The notes under the pieces: model-generated
Seen by the model: only the letters and a program-made list of their open reading frames with translations
What the model was told of the DNA's origin: nothing
The model's database searches: none
Assembly: GCA_002841155.1 (NCBI GenBank)
Contig: PHEH01000008.1
Coordinates: 95,074-159,073 of the forward strand
Direction of reading: 5' to 3'
DNA: 64,000 nt
Origin: Alphaproteobacteria bacterium HGW-Alphaproteobacteria-18
GTDB lineage: Bacteria > Pseudomonadota > Alphaproteobacteria > Caulobacterales > Hyphomonadaceae
Shown: in pieces, positions 51,593 through 61,366 of the stretch
Layout of the letters: the number at the start of each line of letters is the position of its first letter
Position numbering within the stretch: position 1 is the stretch's first letter
Made by a program: the position numbers and the translations under genes

Positions 51593-52495
51593 TTGCCCAC
51601 CCTGACCCATCTTGACCGGCTTGAAGCCGAAAGCCTGCACATCCTTCGGGAGATTGCGGCCGAGTGCGAGAAGCCGGTGATGCTCTATTCCATCGGCAAG
51701 GATTCGGCCGTGATGCTGCATCTGGCGATGAAGGCTTTCTATCCGGCCAAGCCCCCCTTTCCGCTGCTGCATGTCGATACCGGCTGGAAATTCCGCGAGA
51801 TGATCGAGTTCCGGGACCGCAAGGTAAAGGAGCTGGGCCTGGAGCTGCTGGTCCATATGAATAAGGATGGCGTGCGCGAAGGCGTCGGCCCGTTCAGTCA
51901 TGGCTCGGCCTATCATACCGATGTGATGAAGACCACCGCGCTAAAACAGGCGCTCGACAAATACGGCTTCGATGCGGCCTTCGGCGGCGCCCGGCGGGAC
52001 GAGGAAAAGTCCCGCGCCAAGGAGCGCGTCATCTCGTTCCGCTCAGCCGGTCATCGCTGGGACCCCAAACGTCAGCGCCCGGAAATCTGGAACCTCTACA
52101 ATACGCGCATGCACAAGGGCGAAAGCCTGCGGGCCTTTCCGCTCTCCAACTGGACCGAGCTCGACATCTGGCAATATATCCGGCGCGAAGGCATCGAGCT
52201 TGTTCCGCTCTATCTGGCCGCGCCGCGCCCCGTGGTCACCTGGAACGACACGCTGATCATGGTCGATGATGACCGCGTGCCCGCCGAGATCGCAGCGAAG
52301 GCGGAAGTCAAATCCGTCCGTTTCCGGACACTTGGCTGCTATCCGCTGACCGGCGCTGTGGAAAGCTCCGCCCACACGCTGGATGACGTCATCCAGGAAA
52401 TCCTCCTCACCACCACCTCCGAGCGCCAGGGCCGCGCCATCGACAAGGACCAGTCCGCCTCGATGGAGAAGAAGAAGCAGGAAGGCTATTTCTGA
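51593..52495 (+). CDS. cysD: Sulfate adenylyltransferase subunit 2
   Basis: PP-loop ATPase-type subunit that joins sulfate to AMP, forming APS with CysN; 300 residues. [21 protein letters not shown] is the classical N-terminus, [19 protein letters not shown] contains the PP-loop SxGKDS, and [29 protein letters not shown] and [15 protein letters not shown] are diagnostic. The start is a TTG at 51593 with AGGAT at good spacing; no in-frame ATG lies upstream. An overlapping 14-codon ORF begins at an out-of-frame ATG (51571). The stop overlaps the cysNC start by one base (TGATG). Confidence 0.95.
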   Translation: MPTLTHLDRLEAESLHILREIAAECEKPVMLYSIGKDSAVMLHLAMKAFYPAKPPFPLLHVDTGWKFREMIEFRDRKVKELGLELLVHMNKDGVREGVGPFSHGSAYHTDVMKTTALKQALDKYGFDAAFGGARRDEEKSRAKERVISFRSAGHRWDPKRQRPEIWNLYNTRMHKGESLRAFPLSNWTELDIWQYIRREGIELVPLYLAAPRPVVTWNDTLIMVDDDRVPAEIAAKAEVKSVRFRTLGCYPLTGAVESSAHTLDDVIQEILLTTTSERQGRAIDKDQSASMEKKKQEGYF

Positions 52496-54426
52496 TGCGC
52501 CTCAATGACGATCTCATCGCTTCGGATATCGGCGCCTATCTGGAGGCGCACGAGAACAAATCCCTTCTGCGCTTCATCACCTGCGGCTCGGTCGATGATG
52601 GCAAGTCCACCCTGATCGGGCGCCTGCTCTACGATTCAAAGATGATCTTTGAAGACCAGCTGGCCGCGCTGGAAAACGACTCCAAAAAAGTGGGCACGCA
52701 AGGCGACAGCATCGACTTTGCCCTCCTGGTCGATGGCCTCGCCGCCGAGCGCGAACAAGGCATCACGATTGATGTTGCCTACCGCTTCTTCGCCACGCCG
52801 AAGCGTAAATTCATCGTCGCCGACACGCCGGGACATGAACAGTATACGCGCAATATGGCCACCGGCGCCTCCACCGCAGACGCCGCCATCCTGATGATCG
52901 ACGCGCGCAAGGGCATCCTGACCCAGACGCGCCGCCACAGCTTTATCGCAAGCCTTCTGGGCATCCGCCATCTCGTGCTCGCCGTGAACAAGATGGATCT
53001 TGTCGGCTATAATCAGGATGTGTTCGAAGACATCGTCTCTGACTTCATGACCTTCGCCGAAGGCCTTCCGGGCAAGGTGAACATCCGCCCCATCCCGCTC
53101 TCGGCGCTGGCGGGCACCAACATGACCGAACGCTCGCCCGAGACGCCCTGGTATGATGGCCCGAGCCTGATCGAATATCTCGAAACAGTCGAGATCGAAG
53201 GCGAGGACACCGCGCGCCCCTTCCGCCTTCCCGTTCAGTGGGTAAACCGCCCCAATCTCGATTTCCGGGGCTTTGCCGGCCAGATTTCCAGCGGCGCGGT
53301 GCGCCCCGGCGACCGGGTTCGCTCTCTGCCTTCAGGACGCGAAACCACGATCACCCGCATCGTGACCGCCGGCGGAGACCTTGACCAAGCCGTCGCCGGC
53401 CAGTCCGTGACGCTGACTTTCGCTGACGAGATCGACACCTCGCGCGGCGACATGATCGTCTCGGCCGATCAGCCTGCGGAAGTTTCCGACCAGTTCCAGG
53501 TTCACCTCCTCTGGATGAGCGAGCAGCCCCTGCTGCCCGGCCGCCGCTACATCCTGAAAGCCGGCGCCAAGACCGTGACCGCCACCGTCAACGCGCCCAA
53601 GCATGGCATTGATGTCAACACGCTGGCCGAAACCCCTGCCCGCGCCGCCGAGCTCAACCAGATCGTGGTGACGACGCTTTCCCTCGATCAGCCGATCCCG
53701 TTTGATCCCTACAAGGATAACCGTCAGACTGGCGGCTTCATCCTGATCGACCGCCAGTCAAACGACACCGTTGCCCTCGGCCTGATCGATTTTGCGCTGC
53801 GCCGCGCCTCCAACATCCACTGGCAGGCCATCGACATCAGCCGCGACGCGCTGGCCGAGCAGAAAGGCCAGCGCCCGGCGGTTCTCTGGTTTACCGGCCT
53901 CTCAGGCTCGGGCAAATCGACCATCGCCAACGCACTGCAAAAGCGGCTCTTCGCCTATGGCCGCCACACCTTCATCCTGGACGGCGACAATGTCCGCCAC
54001 GGCCTCAACCGCGATCTTGGCTTCACCGATGCTGACCGGGTGGAAAACATCCGCCGCGTGTCGAATGTCGCGCGCCTGATGTCGGATGCGGGCCTGATCA
54101 CGCTGGTCTCATTCATCTCGCCTTTCCGGGCCGAGCGGCAGTTGGCGCGCAGCCTGATGCCGGAGGGCGAGTTCATCGAGATCCATGTCGATACGCCGCT
54201 GGAAGTGGCCGAAAGCCGGGATGTCAAAGGCCTCTACAAGAAGGCCCGCGCCGGCGAGATCCGCAACTTCACCGGCATCGACAGCCCGTATGAGCCCCCG
54301 CTCAACGCCGAAATCCGCATCAGCACAGCCGAGCGCACGGCAGAAGACGCCGCTGAGGAGATCTTCGCTTATCTTGAAGAGCACGGTTTCCTGAGTGTCT
54401 GGGAAGGGCCTGGTAGCGGCATCTGA
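52495..54426 (+). CDS. cysN: Bifunctional sulfate adenylyltransferase subunit 1 / adenylylsulfate kinase
   Basis: CysN-CysC fusion of 643 residues. The N-terminal two-thirds is a GTPase related to EF-Tu: G1 [18 protein letters not shown]3 [13 protein letters not shown]4 NKMD, then two beta-barrel domains. From about residue 463 comes APS kinase: [18 protein letters not shown] (P-loop), [15 protein letters not shown] and [15 protein letters not shown]. With CysD the enzyme makes PAPS directly, the donor for sulfotransferases. No PAPS reductase or sulfite reductase is nearby. This fits a sulfation role as well as assimilation, though the genes for assimilation may lie elsewhere. Confidence 0.96.
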   Translation: MRLNDDLIASDIGAYLEAHENKSLLRFITCGSVDDGKSTLIGRLLYDSKMIFEDQLAALENDSKKVGTQGDSIDFALLVDGLAAEREQGITIDVAYRFFATPKRKFIVADTPGHEQYTRNMATGASTADAAILMIDARKGILTQTRRHSFIASLLGIRHLVLAVNKMDLVGYNQDVFEDIVSDFMTFAEGLPGKVNIRPIPLSALAGTNMTERSPETPWYDGPSLIEYLETVEIEGEDTARPFRLPVQWVNRPNLDFRGFAGQISSGAVRPGDRVRSLPSGRETTITRIVTAGGDLDQAVAGQSVTLTFADEIDTSRGDMIVSADQPAEVSDQFQVHLLWMSEQPLLPGRRYILKAGAKTVTATVNAPKHGIDVNTLAETPARAAELNQIVVTTLSLDQPIPFDPYKDNRQTGGFILIDRQSNDTVALGLIDFALRRASNIHWQAIDISRDALAEQKGQRPAVLWFTGLSGSGKSTIANALQKRLFAYGRHTFILDGDNVRHGLNRDLGFTDADRVENIRRVSNVARLMSDAGLITLVSFISPFRAERQLARSLMPEGEFIEIHVDTPLEVAESRDVKGLYKKARAGEIRNFTGIDSPYEPPLNAEIRISTAERTAEDAAEEIFAYLEEHGFLSVWEGPGSGI

Positions 54427-54513
54427 ACAGGGGGCACCCAAGAACGGCCCGCAGGTTGCATATCTCGCGCCAATGGGCATTGTCGCCTGCGGACAGTACA
54501 ATGCGAGCGTAGT

Positions 54514-55584
54514 ATGAGCATCCATCCTGTGATCATGTGCGGCGGCGCCGGCACACGCCTGTGGCCAGCCTCTGACAAGGCGTGCCCCAAACAGTTTCAC
54601 CGGCTGATCTCTGACAAATCGGTCTTCCAGGAGACAGTCCTTCGTTTCTGCTCTGCCGACACCGGAGAGGCATTTGCCGCCCCGATCATCATCAGCAATG
54701 CGGCCTATGCTGATCTGATCGAGGCGCAGCTGGCTGAAATAGGCGTTGAGCCCTGCGCTATCCTGCTTGAGCCAGCAGGCAAGAATACAGCTGCCGTCGC
54801 AGCGATGGCCGCGCGCTTCATTGCCGATCACTTTCCAGGTGGGCTCGGCCTGCTTGTTCCTTCCGACCATTTCATTGGCCAGCCTGCTGTCTTCATCAAC
54901 GCTGTGAAGGAAGGCGCCGCGATTGCCCGAACCGGCTTCATCACGACTTTCGGCATTGCTGCCTGCCGCCCTGAAACAGGCTTTGGCTATATTCAGGCTG
55001 GCGCGCCTCTTGAAGGCCCGGTTTCCAGAGTTGCCGCCTTCCGAGAGAAACCGGATGCGGTCACAGCCGCCCGCTATCTCGCAAGCGGCCAGTATAGCTG
55101 GAATGCCGGTATTTTCCTCTTTGACGCTGAAACATTGCTCATGGAACTGGAAGCTTACGCCCCGGACATCCTCCTTGCATCCTCCAATGCGCTGAAAGCA
55201 GCGCGCGTGGACGCTACCAAAATTTTCCTGGACCCTGAAATCTTCGCCACCATCCGCAGCACGTCCATCGACTATGCTGTCATGGAGAAAACCCAGCGCG
55301 CGGCCGTCTATGCACCGCTAGATTGTGCCTGGAGCGATATCGGGACCTGGGCCATGATCGGTGATGTCTCTGACCGTGCGAACCTGCCCGAACCCGTCAG
55401 CATCTCCGCCAGTGATTGCCTGGTTCATGCCGCAGACGGAGTATTGGTTGCCCTCGTGGGTGTTGAAAATCTGATCGTCGTTGCAGACGGCCGGCGTGTT
55501 CTGGTCGCGGCAAGAGACAAGGCCCAGGATGTCGGCCAGGTAGTCCAGGCGCTGAAAGAACGCGGACTGGACACCTATCTCTGA
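54514..55584 (+). CDS. manC: Mannose-1-phosphate guanylyltransferase
   Basis: Makes GDP-mannose, the substrate of Gmd. The 356-residue product opens with PVIMCGGAGTRLWPASDKACPKQFH, the pyrophosphorylase signature with catalytic Arg and Lys. LLEPAGKNTAAVAAMAA, LLVPSDHFI, the ETGFGYIQ acceptor loop, AFREKPDAVTA and WNAGIFLFDAETLL are all typical of ManC. It lacks the C-terminal phosphomannose-isomerase domain found in bifunctional relatives. It lies 87 bases after cysNC on the same strand. No phosphomannomutase is in the window. Confidence 0.93.
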   Translation: MSIHPVIMCGGAGTRLWPASDKACPKQFHRLISDKSVFQETVLRFCSADTGEAFAAPIIISNAAYADLIEAQLAEIGVEPCAILLEPAGKNTAAVAAMAARFIADHFPGGLGLLVPSDHFIGQPAVFINAVKEGAAIARTGFITTFGIAACRPETGFGYIQAGAPLEGPVSRVAAFREKPDAVTAARYLASGQYSWNAGIFLFDAETLLMELEAYAPDILLASSNALKAARVDATKIFLDPEIFATIRSTSIDYAVMEKTQRAAVYAPLDCAWSDIGTWAMIGDVSDRANLPEPVSISASDCLVHAADGVLVALVGVENLIVVADGRRVLVAARDKAQDVGQVVQALKERGLDTYL

Positions 55585-55681
55585 TCCCCAGAGAAACGGG
55601 TAGCCTTCTTGCCAGCCGTCACCAATCGCGACATGCTCCCTCGCAAGGGAACCTGATCGTCACCTGACGGGGAGAGGCCAC

Positions 55682-58051
55682 ATGGCCGGGTCTGAAGCAC
55701 ACCTGCGCATCACCGTGAGGCTTGCCGTCCTGGCTGCGCTGTCGACAGCTCCGCTCTGGCTCGGCGCCTGCGCCAGTGGTGGTGGCGGAAGCGGGGGCAA
55801 CTTGCCCGCTCAACCCCTGCCTCCCCCGCCACCTCCTCCGCCACCACCACCGGCCGGCCCGCCCCCTTCCGCTTTCGAAACCAGCGAATATATGACCACA
55901 CGCGGCCTGGCGCTCATCAATGCGTCTACGGCCTATTCACAGGGCGCAACGGGAAACGGGATAATCGTTGCGGTCATCGACACCGGCTCTGACCAGACAC
56001 ACCCTGATCTCACAGGCCAGTTTACCGGCCCCACTCATGACATCAACGCAGCCGAACGCGCAGCTGGCGACATCGATACCGAAGGTCACGGAACGCTTGT
56101 TACCGGCATTATTGCGGCCAGGCGGGATGGCCTCGGCATCATGGGGACAGCATTTGAAGCAAGCATCCTGGATATCCGCGCAGATCGCGCCGGCAGTTGT
56201 GCCGAGCCAGATGGATGCCGGTATCCCGTCACAGATGTTGCCGCAGCAATCAACTATGCCGTCAATAATGGCGCCAGGGTCATCAACCTGTCTCTTGGCA
56301 GCGAGCCTGGCAATGACCAGACCATCGAAAATGCAATTATCGATGCCGCCCAACGGGGTGTACTGATTGTTGTATCGGCCGGAAACGATGCCGAGCCACC
56401 GACAACGGACGAAAACGGAAATCCGGTTGCCGCGAAGGGCACATCCGTTAACAGCCCGGCGCGCGCGGCAGGATACACTACGTCCCTGGGCCGTGTGGTG
56501 GCCGTTGGCGCGGTCATTGCTGGCGGTAATTCGGGCACGCCTGATACAGAAGACACCGGTAGGATCGCAGGATTTTCAAACCGCGCAGGCTCTCAGGCGC
56601 GCGATGCCTACATCCTCGCCCCGGGTCAGGGCGTCGTCTCCACAGGCCCCGATGATGATGTCGCCTTCCCTGGAGATCCGACCAATGATCCAGACAGCAT
56701 CGGCGATTATTACCGCGTAAGCGGAACCTCCTTTGCTGCGCCATATGTCTCCGGATCTCTGGCCTTGTTGTTGCAGACTTTTCCAAATCTCCAGGCACGC
56801 CCGGAAGATGCCCTCCGCATACTGCTCGATACGGCAGATGATTATATCGACCTGACCCCTGATCCCATCCTCGGAACTGTGGCCGGCGCAGGCGTTGACG
56901 ATGTCTCAGGCGTCGGCCTGCTGAACCTTGGCCGGGCTTTTCAGCCCCAGGGCGCTCAGACGGCTTTCTTCAATGGCCAGCGTGTTCTGCTGGGGTCTCT
57001 TATGGGGGCGCCGGGCGGCGCGTTCGGAGACTGGGCCGAACAGGGCGGCCTGTTTGAAGGCATCGCGCTGGTTGACCGATATGACAGGGCCTTCCAACTG
57101 AATGCATCCGCCATGTCGCGGGCTGGCGAAGCCCCGCTCGCAAACCTGCGCGCGCGCACCGCATCCCTCGCAGGAGAAACACGCGCCGTCCGCGCTGGCG
57201 CGATCCAACTATCCTGGCACACACCGAAACTGTTTGAAGACCGCGCCGCGCCGTATCAGCCTGAAGCACAGTCACAATTTGCCGCTACATTTCACTTCGA
57301 CAGCGGAGAGGTAGCTGCCGGCCGGGGCGGAAGCCTGCCGCAGATCGCGCCCTCCGCCAGCCTGATTTCCGAACCGGGCATGCCCGGCCTCCTGACGCCC
57401 GCAGCCAGTTGGGCATCGGTACGCCACACATTCGGCCCGGTCGATGTTCACGCCTTTACCTCAGCGGACGAGACCAGCCACAGATATGGCGCCGGGATCG
57501 GCCGTACTACTCTGGACTGGACCCTGCGCAGCAGCCTGGAGACCCTTCAGGATGAAGAGACCGCCCTTGGCGGCGCGGTCCAGTCACGCCTTGGCGAAGA
57601 CAATCAGGGCCGGCTCACCGCATGGACAGGCGAAGGGGCATGGAAACCCGGCCAAGGCTGGGAACTCTCTGGCGGATTTGAGCTTGGGCTTGCCGAGCTT
57701 GAAGGCCTCGATGCCAGGGGTGTGTATACATCCCGGTGGTCGCTCGGTGCCAGCCGCGGCTTCGGCCCGGCCACGCTGACATTCGTGCTGGCCCAGCCAA
57801 GGCGGACGGAACGTGGTCTCCTGACCTTTGAAACTGTAACCGGCGCCGATACTTCTGGCCTGCTATTCAGTGAGCGGCAGATATCTCTCACACCCAGCGG
57901 CAGGCAGCTGAACTTCGAGACGCGCCTTCGCTGGCAGGTGGTTGAGGGCTGGAATGCCGAAACCGCAGCGGCCTGGATCACCTCGCCAAATCACGTCGCC
58001 CTTGCAGATGATGCAGGTGTCCTCTGGCTAGGCCTGAGGGGCCGTTTCTAA
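55682..58051 (+). CDS. Subtilisin-family (S8) autotransporter lipoprotein
   Basis: A 789-residue exported protease. The signal ends in a lipobox (LGAC, Cys30), followed by Gly-rich and Pro-rich spacers (about 31-62). The S8 catalytic domain has Asp99 (VAVIDTGSDQTHPDL), His135 (DTEGHGTLVTGIIA) and Ser350 (SGTSFAAPYVSG). After about residue 420 the sequence becomes beta-rich, with alternating hydrophobic strands (GWELSGGFELGLAEL, SLGASRGFGPATLTFVLAQP), and ends in GLRGRF, a terminal Phe as in outer-membrane barrels. This is the plan of NalP/SphB1-type lipidated protease autotransporters. Barrel identity is inferred from pattern only. GGGGAGAGG precedes the ATG. Confidence 0.82.
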   Translation: MAGSEAHLRITVRLAVLAALSTAPLWLGACASGGGGSGGNLPAQPLPPPPPPPPPPPAGPPPSAFETSEYMTTRGLALINASTAYSQGATGNGIIVAVIDTGSDQTHPDLTGQFTGPTHDINAAERAAGDIDTEGHGTLVTGIIAARRDGLGIMGTAFEASILDIRADRAGSCAEPDGCRYPVTDVAAAINYAVNNGARVINLSLGSEPGNDQTIENAIIDAAQRGVLIVVSAGNDAEPPTTDENGNPVAAKGTSVNSPARAAGYTTSLGRVVAVGAVIAGGNSGTPDTEDTGRIAGFSNRAGSQARDAYILAPGQGVVSTGPDDDVAFPGDPTNDPDSIGDYYRVSGTSFAAPYVSGSLALLLQTFPNLQARPEDALRILLDTADDYIDLTPDPILGTVAGAGVDDVSGVGLLNLGRAFQPQGAQTAFFNGQRVLLGSLMGAPGGAFGDWAEQGGLFEGIALVDRYDRAFQLNASAMSRAGEAPLANLRARTASLAGETRAVRAGAIQLSWHTPKLFEDRAAPYQPEAQSQFAATFHFDSGEVAAGRGGSLPQIAPSASLISEPGMPGLLTPAASWASVRHTFGPVDVHAFTSADETSHRYGAGIGRTTLDWTLRSSLETLQDEETALGGAVQSRLGEDNQGRLTAWTGEGAWKPGQGWELSGGFELGLAELEGLDARGVYTSRWSLGASRGFGPATLTFVLAQPRRTERGLLTFETVTGADTSGLLFSERQISLTPSGRQLNFETRLRWQVVEGWNAETAAAWITSPNHVALADDAGVLWLGLRGRF

Positions 58052-58419
58052 TGCGCGCGCGTTATCTGATGGTTGCCATACTCAGCCTGACGGGATGCGT
58101 CCATGCCTTGCCTCCGGAAGTTACCTGCCCTCCTGTGGTGCAGGCCGAGGCTTGGGTAAACCGCATGCCCGGCCCGCAGCCACCCGACACGTCATTGATC
58201 GTCACCGCCCGTATTGACGCACAGGAACTCTGGATGCTGAAGGCCATGACGCAGGAAGCGGCGCCGCGGATTTTACAGCTGGAATTGCTGCCCGGCGGGT
58301 CTGGGTATCTCGGCAATACCGGCTTTCGTAGCACGAAAGCGGGCCACCCCGAGCGCATAGAGATATTCTGTTCAGGCAAACTGCATCACACGATCAGCCA
58401 CGTCATGACCGTCATGTGA
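58051..58419 (+). CDS. Small hypothetical lipoprotein
   Basis: A 122-residue protein with a short lipoprotein signal (YLMVAILSLTGCVHAL, Cys16). The mature part is a small mixed domain containing two further Cys (TCPP and FCSG), which may form a disulfide. No family was recognised. Its ATG overlaps the stop of the protease gene (TAATG), so it is translationally coupled and may be a partner, inhibitor or chaperone of the protease; that is inference from context only. Confidence 0.7.
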   Translation: MRARYLMVAILSLTGCVHALPPEVTCPPVVQAEAWVNRMPGPQPPDTSLIVTARIDAQELWMLKAMTQEAAPRILQLELLPGGSGYLGNTGFRSTKAGHPERIEIFCSGKLHHTISHVMTVM

Positions 58420-58431
58420 TCTGATTACGGA

Positions 58432-59964
58432 TCAGTTATTGCGGCGCTTGTGACGCGGTGGGCCGTCTGCCCCAACCTTGCCGGCATAAGGGTTTTTACC
58501 CTGACGCACGAACAGGCGGATCGGCACGCCATGCATGTCGAAGGCTTCGCGGATACCGTTGACGAGATAGCGCTTGTAACCTTCCGGCATCTGATCGCCG
58601 CGTGAGGCAATCAGAACAAAGGTCGGCGGGCGGGCTTTCATCTGGGCCATGTAGCGCGGCTTGATACGCTTGCCCTGCACGCTCGGCGGCGGGTGGTGCT
58701 CGACCGTATGGCGCAGCCAGCGATTGAGATCCCCGGTTTTCGCACGCGCCGTCCAGTCTTTATAAACCTTGACCACCGCAGGCATCAGCTTCTCGATGTT
58801 GCGGCCGGTGAGGCCGGAGAGAAACACAACCGGCGCGCCGCCTGCATTGGGCATCAGCCGGTTGGCGAGATCGCGGATATGGCGCGCGGCGCCGTCCGTA
58901 TCTTCCACCGTATCCCATTTGGAAATGACGAGCACGATGCCCCGGCCTTCGCGCAGGGCGAGATCAGCGATCTGAAGATCCTGCTTCTCCATCGCCTCAT
59001 GCGCGTCCATCACGAGGGCAACGATGTCGGCATATTTCAGGGAACGGATCGTCTCGGCGGTCGACATCCGCTCAAGGCGCTCTTGCACCTTGTTCTTGCG
59101 GCGAAGGCCTGCCGTATCGACGAGCCGAATCTGGCGCCCTTCCCATTCCCAGTTGATGGTGATGGAATCGCGCGTGATACCCGCTTCCGGGCCCGTCAGC
59201 AGACGGTCGGACTGGAGCAGCTGGTTGATCAGCGTCGACTTGCCGGCATTCGGGCGGCCAACAATGGCAAGACGGATCGGGCGATCCGCCGGGGCGGGCG
59301 CATCAGCGGCATCGGCATCGACATCAGCCGCTTCAATGGCCGCCACGAGTTCTTCATCCGAGAGGGTCGTATCATCGATATCGATATGGGCGAGCTTTTC
59401 GAGAATATCTTCGCCCGCGCCCTTTTCATAATCGGGCTCGGCTTCTTCCAGCGCGCGCTCGAAGGCTTCAGGCCCCAGCGCGTTGCGGATGGCTTCATAG
59501 AGCTCTGCCATGCCCTCGCCGTGTTCGGCCGACAGGCCGACCGGTTCGCCAAACCCCAGACTGAAGGCATCAAAGACGCCCGCCTCTCCGGCGCGGCCTT
59601 CGGCCTTGTTGGCAGCCAGCACGACAGGAAGGTTTGCCTTGCGCAGCAGGCCGGCGAAGGTTTCATCCTCCGGCGTGACGCCAACCCGGGCATCTACCAG
59701 AAAAAGGACGAGGTCCGCCTCGGCAATTGCCGCTTCGGTCTGAGCGCGCATGCGCGCCTCGAGACTGTCATCGTTCACATTGTCGAAACCGGCCGTGTCG
59801 ATCAAAGATAGCGGCAGCGAGGCAAGCCGGCCATCGGCCATCTTGCGGTCGCGCGTAACCCCAGGCTGGTCGTCAACAAGGGCGATCTTCTTTCCAACCA
59901 GACGGTTGAAAAGGGTCGATTTACCGACATTTGGCCGGCCGACGATAGCGAGCTTCAATGGCAA
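58432..59964 (-). CDS. der: Ribosome-biogenesis GTPase Der (EngA)
   Basis: Essential double-GTPase for 50S subunit assembly, 510 residues. The first G domain has AIVGRPNVGKSTLFNRLVGKK and DTAGFDNV, the second AIVGRPNAGKSTLINQLL (about residue 233) and DTAGLRRKNKVQERLERMS, then a KH-like C-terminal domain with VNGIREAFDMHGVPIRLFVR. An acidic insert (EAADVDADAADAPAPADR) joins the two G domains. It is the last gene of a TPR-bamB-der run, a common alphaproteobacterial arrangement. Confidence 0.96.
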   Translation of the reverse strand: MPLKLAIVGRPNVGKSTLFNRLVGKKIALVDDQPGVTRDRKMADGRLASLPLSLIDTAGFDNVNDDSLEARMRAQTEAAIAEADLVLFLVDARVGVTPEDETFAGLLRKANLPVVLAANKAEGRAGEAGVFDAFSLGFGEPVGLSAEHGEGMAELYEAIRNALGPEAFERALEEAEPDYEKGAGEDILEKLAHIDIDDTTLSDEELVAAIEAADVDADAADAPAPADRPIRLAIVGRPNAGKSTLINQLLQSDRLLTGPEAGITRDSITINWEWEGRQIRLVDTAGLRRKNKVQERLERMSTAETIRSLKYADIVALVMDAHEAMEKQDLQIADLALREGRGIVLVISKWDTVEDTDGAARHIRDLANRLMPNAGGAPVVFLSGLTGRNIEKLMPAVVKVYKDWTARAKTGDLNRWLRHTVEHHPPPSVQGKRIKPRYMAQMKARPPTFVLIASRGDQMPEGYKRYLVNGIREAFDMHGVPIRLFVRQGKNPYAGKVGADGPPRHKRRNN

Positions 59965-60016
59965 GGCAGACGCCCTCCGCAGCGGCTAAAGCCGGAAGGT
60001 GCGCCTCCGGCCTATA

Positions 60017-61366
60017 TTATCTGATGGCGATCAGGCGTGCCTTGTCCGTCAGGACATAAAGCTTACCCTGCGCCGCGATGGGCTCAAGATACACCGTATC
60101 GCCAAGTTTCAGCGAAGCGGTCTGCTGCCCCGTCTGGGTGGAGAATGCAAGCAGTTCCCCCTCTGAAGAGACAGTGATGACCCGGTCTGAGGCTATAATC
60201 GGGGATGTATAGCTGATCCGGTTCTTCTTTTTCTTTTCGTTCTTGAACTGAGGCAGTTCCGTTACCCAGTAGGCATCGCCATTCTGAGCATCCAGACAGG
60301 CCAGTTCCCCGTTGAGGCCCAGCACGAACAGGTAACGCCCAGCCAGGGCAGGTGCGCGGGTGGAGCCGATCGGCTTGCCCCACAAGCGATTGCCGCTTCG
60401 GCCATCAATCGCCACGGTGGCGCCTGACTGGTTGGAGGCATAGACTAGACCCGCCCCCAGAATTGGCCGGGAACCAATATCGTTGATCTCGGAAATCGGC
60501 GTGAAGCCACCGGCCTGCTGGATAGCGTCGGTCCAGAGGCGGCGTCCGTTCGCGGCCAGATAGGCAATGATTTCACCCGAAGAGAATGGCGCAATCACGA
60601 ATTCCTCAACCGCAGCAACGCTGGGGCTGCCCAGAACGCGTGCGGTTTCAGAGATCGCCTGATCGCTCCACAAGGTCTGACCGGTGGCCAGATCGAGGGC
60701 AAAAATCTCGTTATTATTGGAGTTCACAAAGATTCGGCCGTCCGCAATGGTCGGAGAGCCCGTCATCGGCGCGCCCAGAACGCGGCGCCATTTTTCATCC
60801 CCTGAGGCTGAATTCAGCGCAGCAACGTAACCATATCCACTGGCAACAACAACCGTATCCCCAGAAACGGCAAGCCCGCCCCCAATGGCCGCCTTGTCCC
60901 GCCGCGTGAGACCTTTCAGCCGTTCAGCCCAGACTGCGGAGCCATCCGACAGGCGCATGGCGCGCACCGTCTGCTGAGAATCCAGAACATAGATCAGGTT
61001 TCCATCGGTCACGGGCGTTGAGGTCAAGGCCGACTTGCGCGTCGATCCCTTGCCAGCGGACCGGCGCCAATCGATCTTCAGCTCAGGCGCAGCCACAAGA
61101 TGGCCGGTAACTTTCGACGCATTGCCACCCGCCTCAGGCCAGGCATTGACCGATATCGCCGGGGGCAATTCGATAGCCACACCTGCCAGACCGGGTTCGG
61201 GCGCGACCTGCTCCTCGTCCAGCACCATTGCGAGGCGGCCAGCCTTGTCTTCTGCTGCCTTTTCAGCGGCATTGTTGCCGCCAAACCTGGGCAGGCTGCT
61301 ACAGCTCGACAGGGCGAGCGCCGTGGCCAGGGTTGTCGTGAGAAGAATAGTGCGGGCAAACTTCAT
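60017..61366 (-). CDS. bamB: Outer-membrane protein assembly factor BamB
   Basis: PQQ-like beta-propeller lipoprotein of the BAM complex, 449 residues. The signal ends in LSSC (Cys22). Repeated propeller blades are visible: LIYVLDSQQTVRAMRLSDGSAVW, VAALNSASGDEKWRRVLG, IFALDLATGQTLWSDQ, TVAIDGRSGNRLWGK and LACLDAQNGDAYWV. It overlaps the upstream TPR gene by four bases and lies 52 bases before der. Role in outer-membrane protein insertion is from family knowledge. Confidence 0.92.
   Translation of the reverse strand: MKFARTILLTTTLATALALSSCSSLPRFGGNNAAEKAAEDKAGRLAMVLDEEQVAPEPGLAGVAIELPPAISVNAWPEAGGNASKVTGHLVAAPELKIDWRRSAGKGSTRKSALTSTPVTDGNLIYVLDSQQTVRAMRLSDGSAVWAERLKGLTRRDKAAIGGGLAVSGDTVVVASGYGYVAALNSASGDEKWRRVLGAPMTGSPTIADGRIFVNSNNNEIFALDLATGQTLWSDQAISETARVLGSPSVAAVEEFVIAPFSSGEIIAYLAANGRRLWTDAIQQAGGFTPISEINDIGSRPILGAGLVYASNQSGATVAIDGRSGNRLWGKPIGSTRAPALAGRYLFVLGLNGELACLDAQNGDAYWVTELPQFKNEKKKKNRISYTSPIIASDRVITVSSEGELLAFSTQTGQQTASLKLGDTVYLEPIAAQGKLYVLTDKARLIAIR

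Noticed and set aside
51571-51615. 14-codon ORF ([14 protein letters not shown]) overlapping the cysD start as a regulatory leader peptide
   Set aside because: It is too short to judge; its ATG lacks its own clear ribosome site and the composition shows no attenuation signature such as Cys codons.
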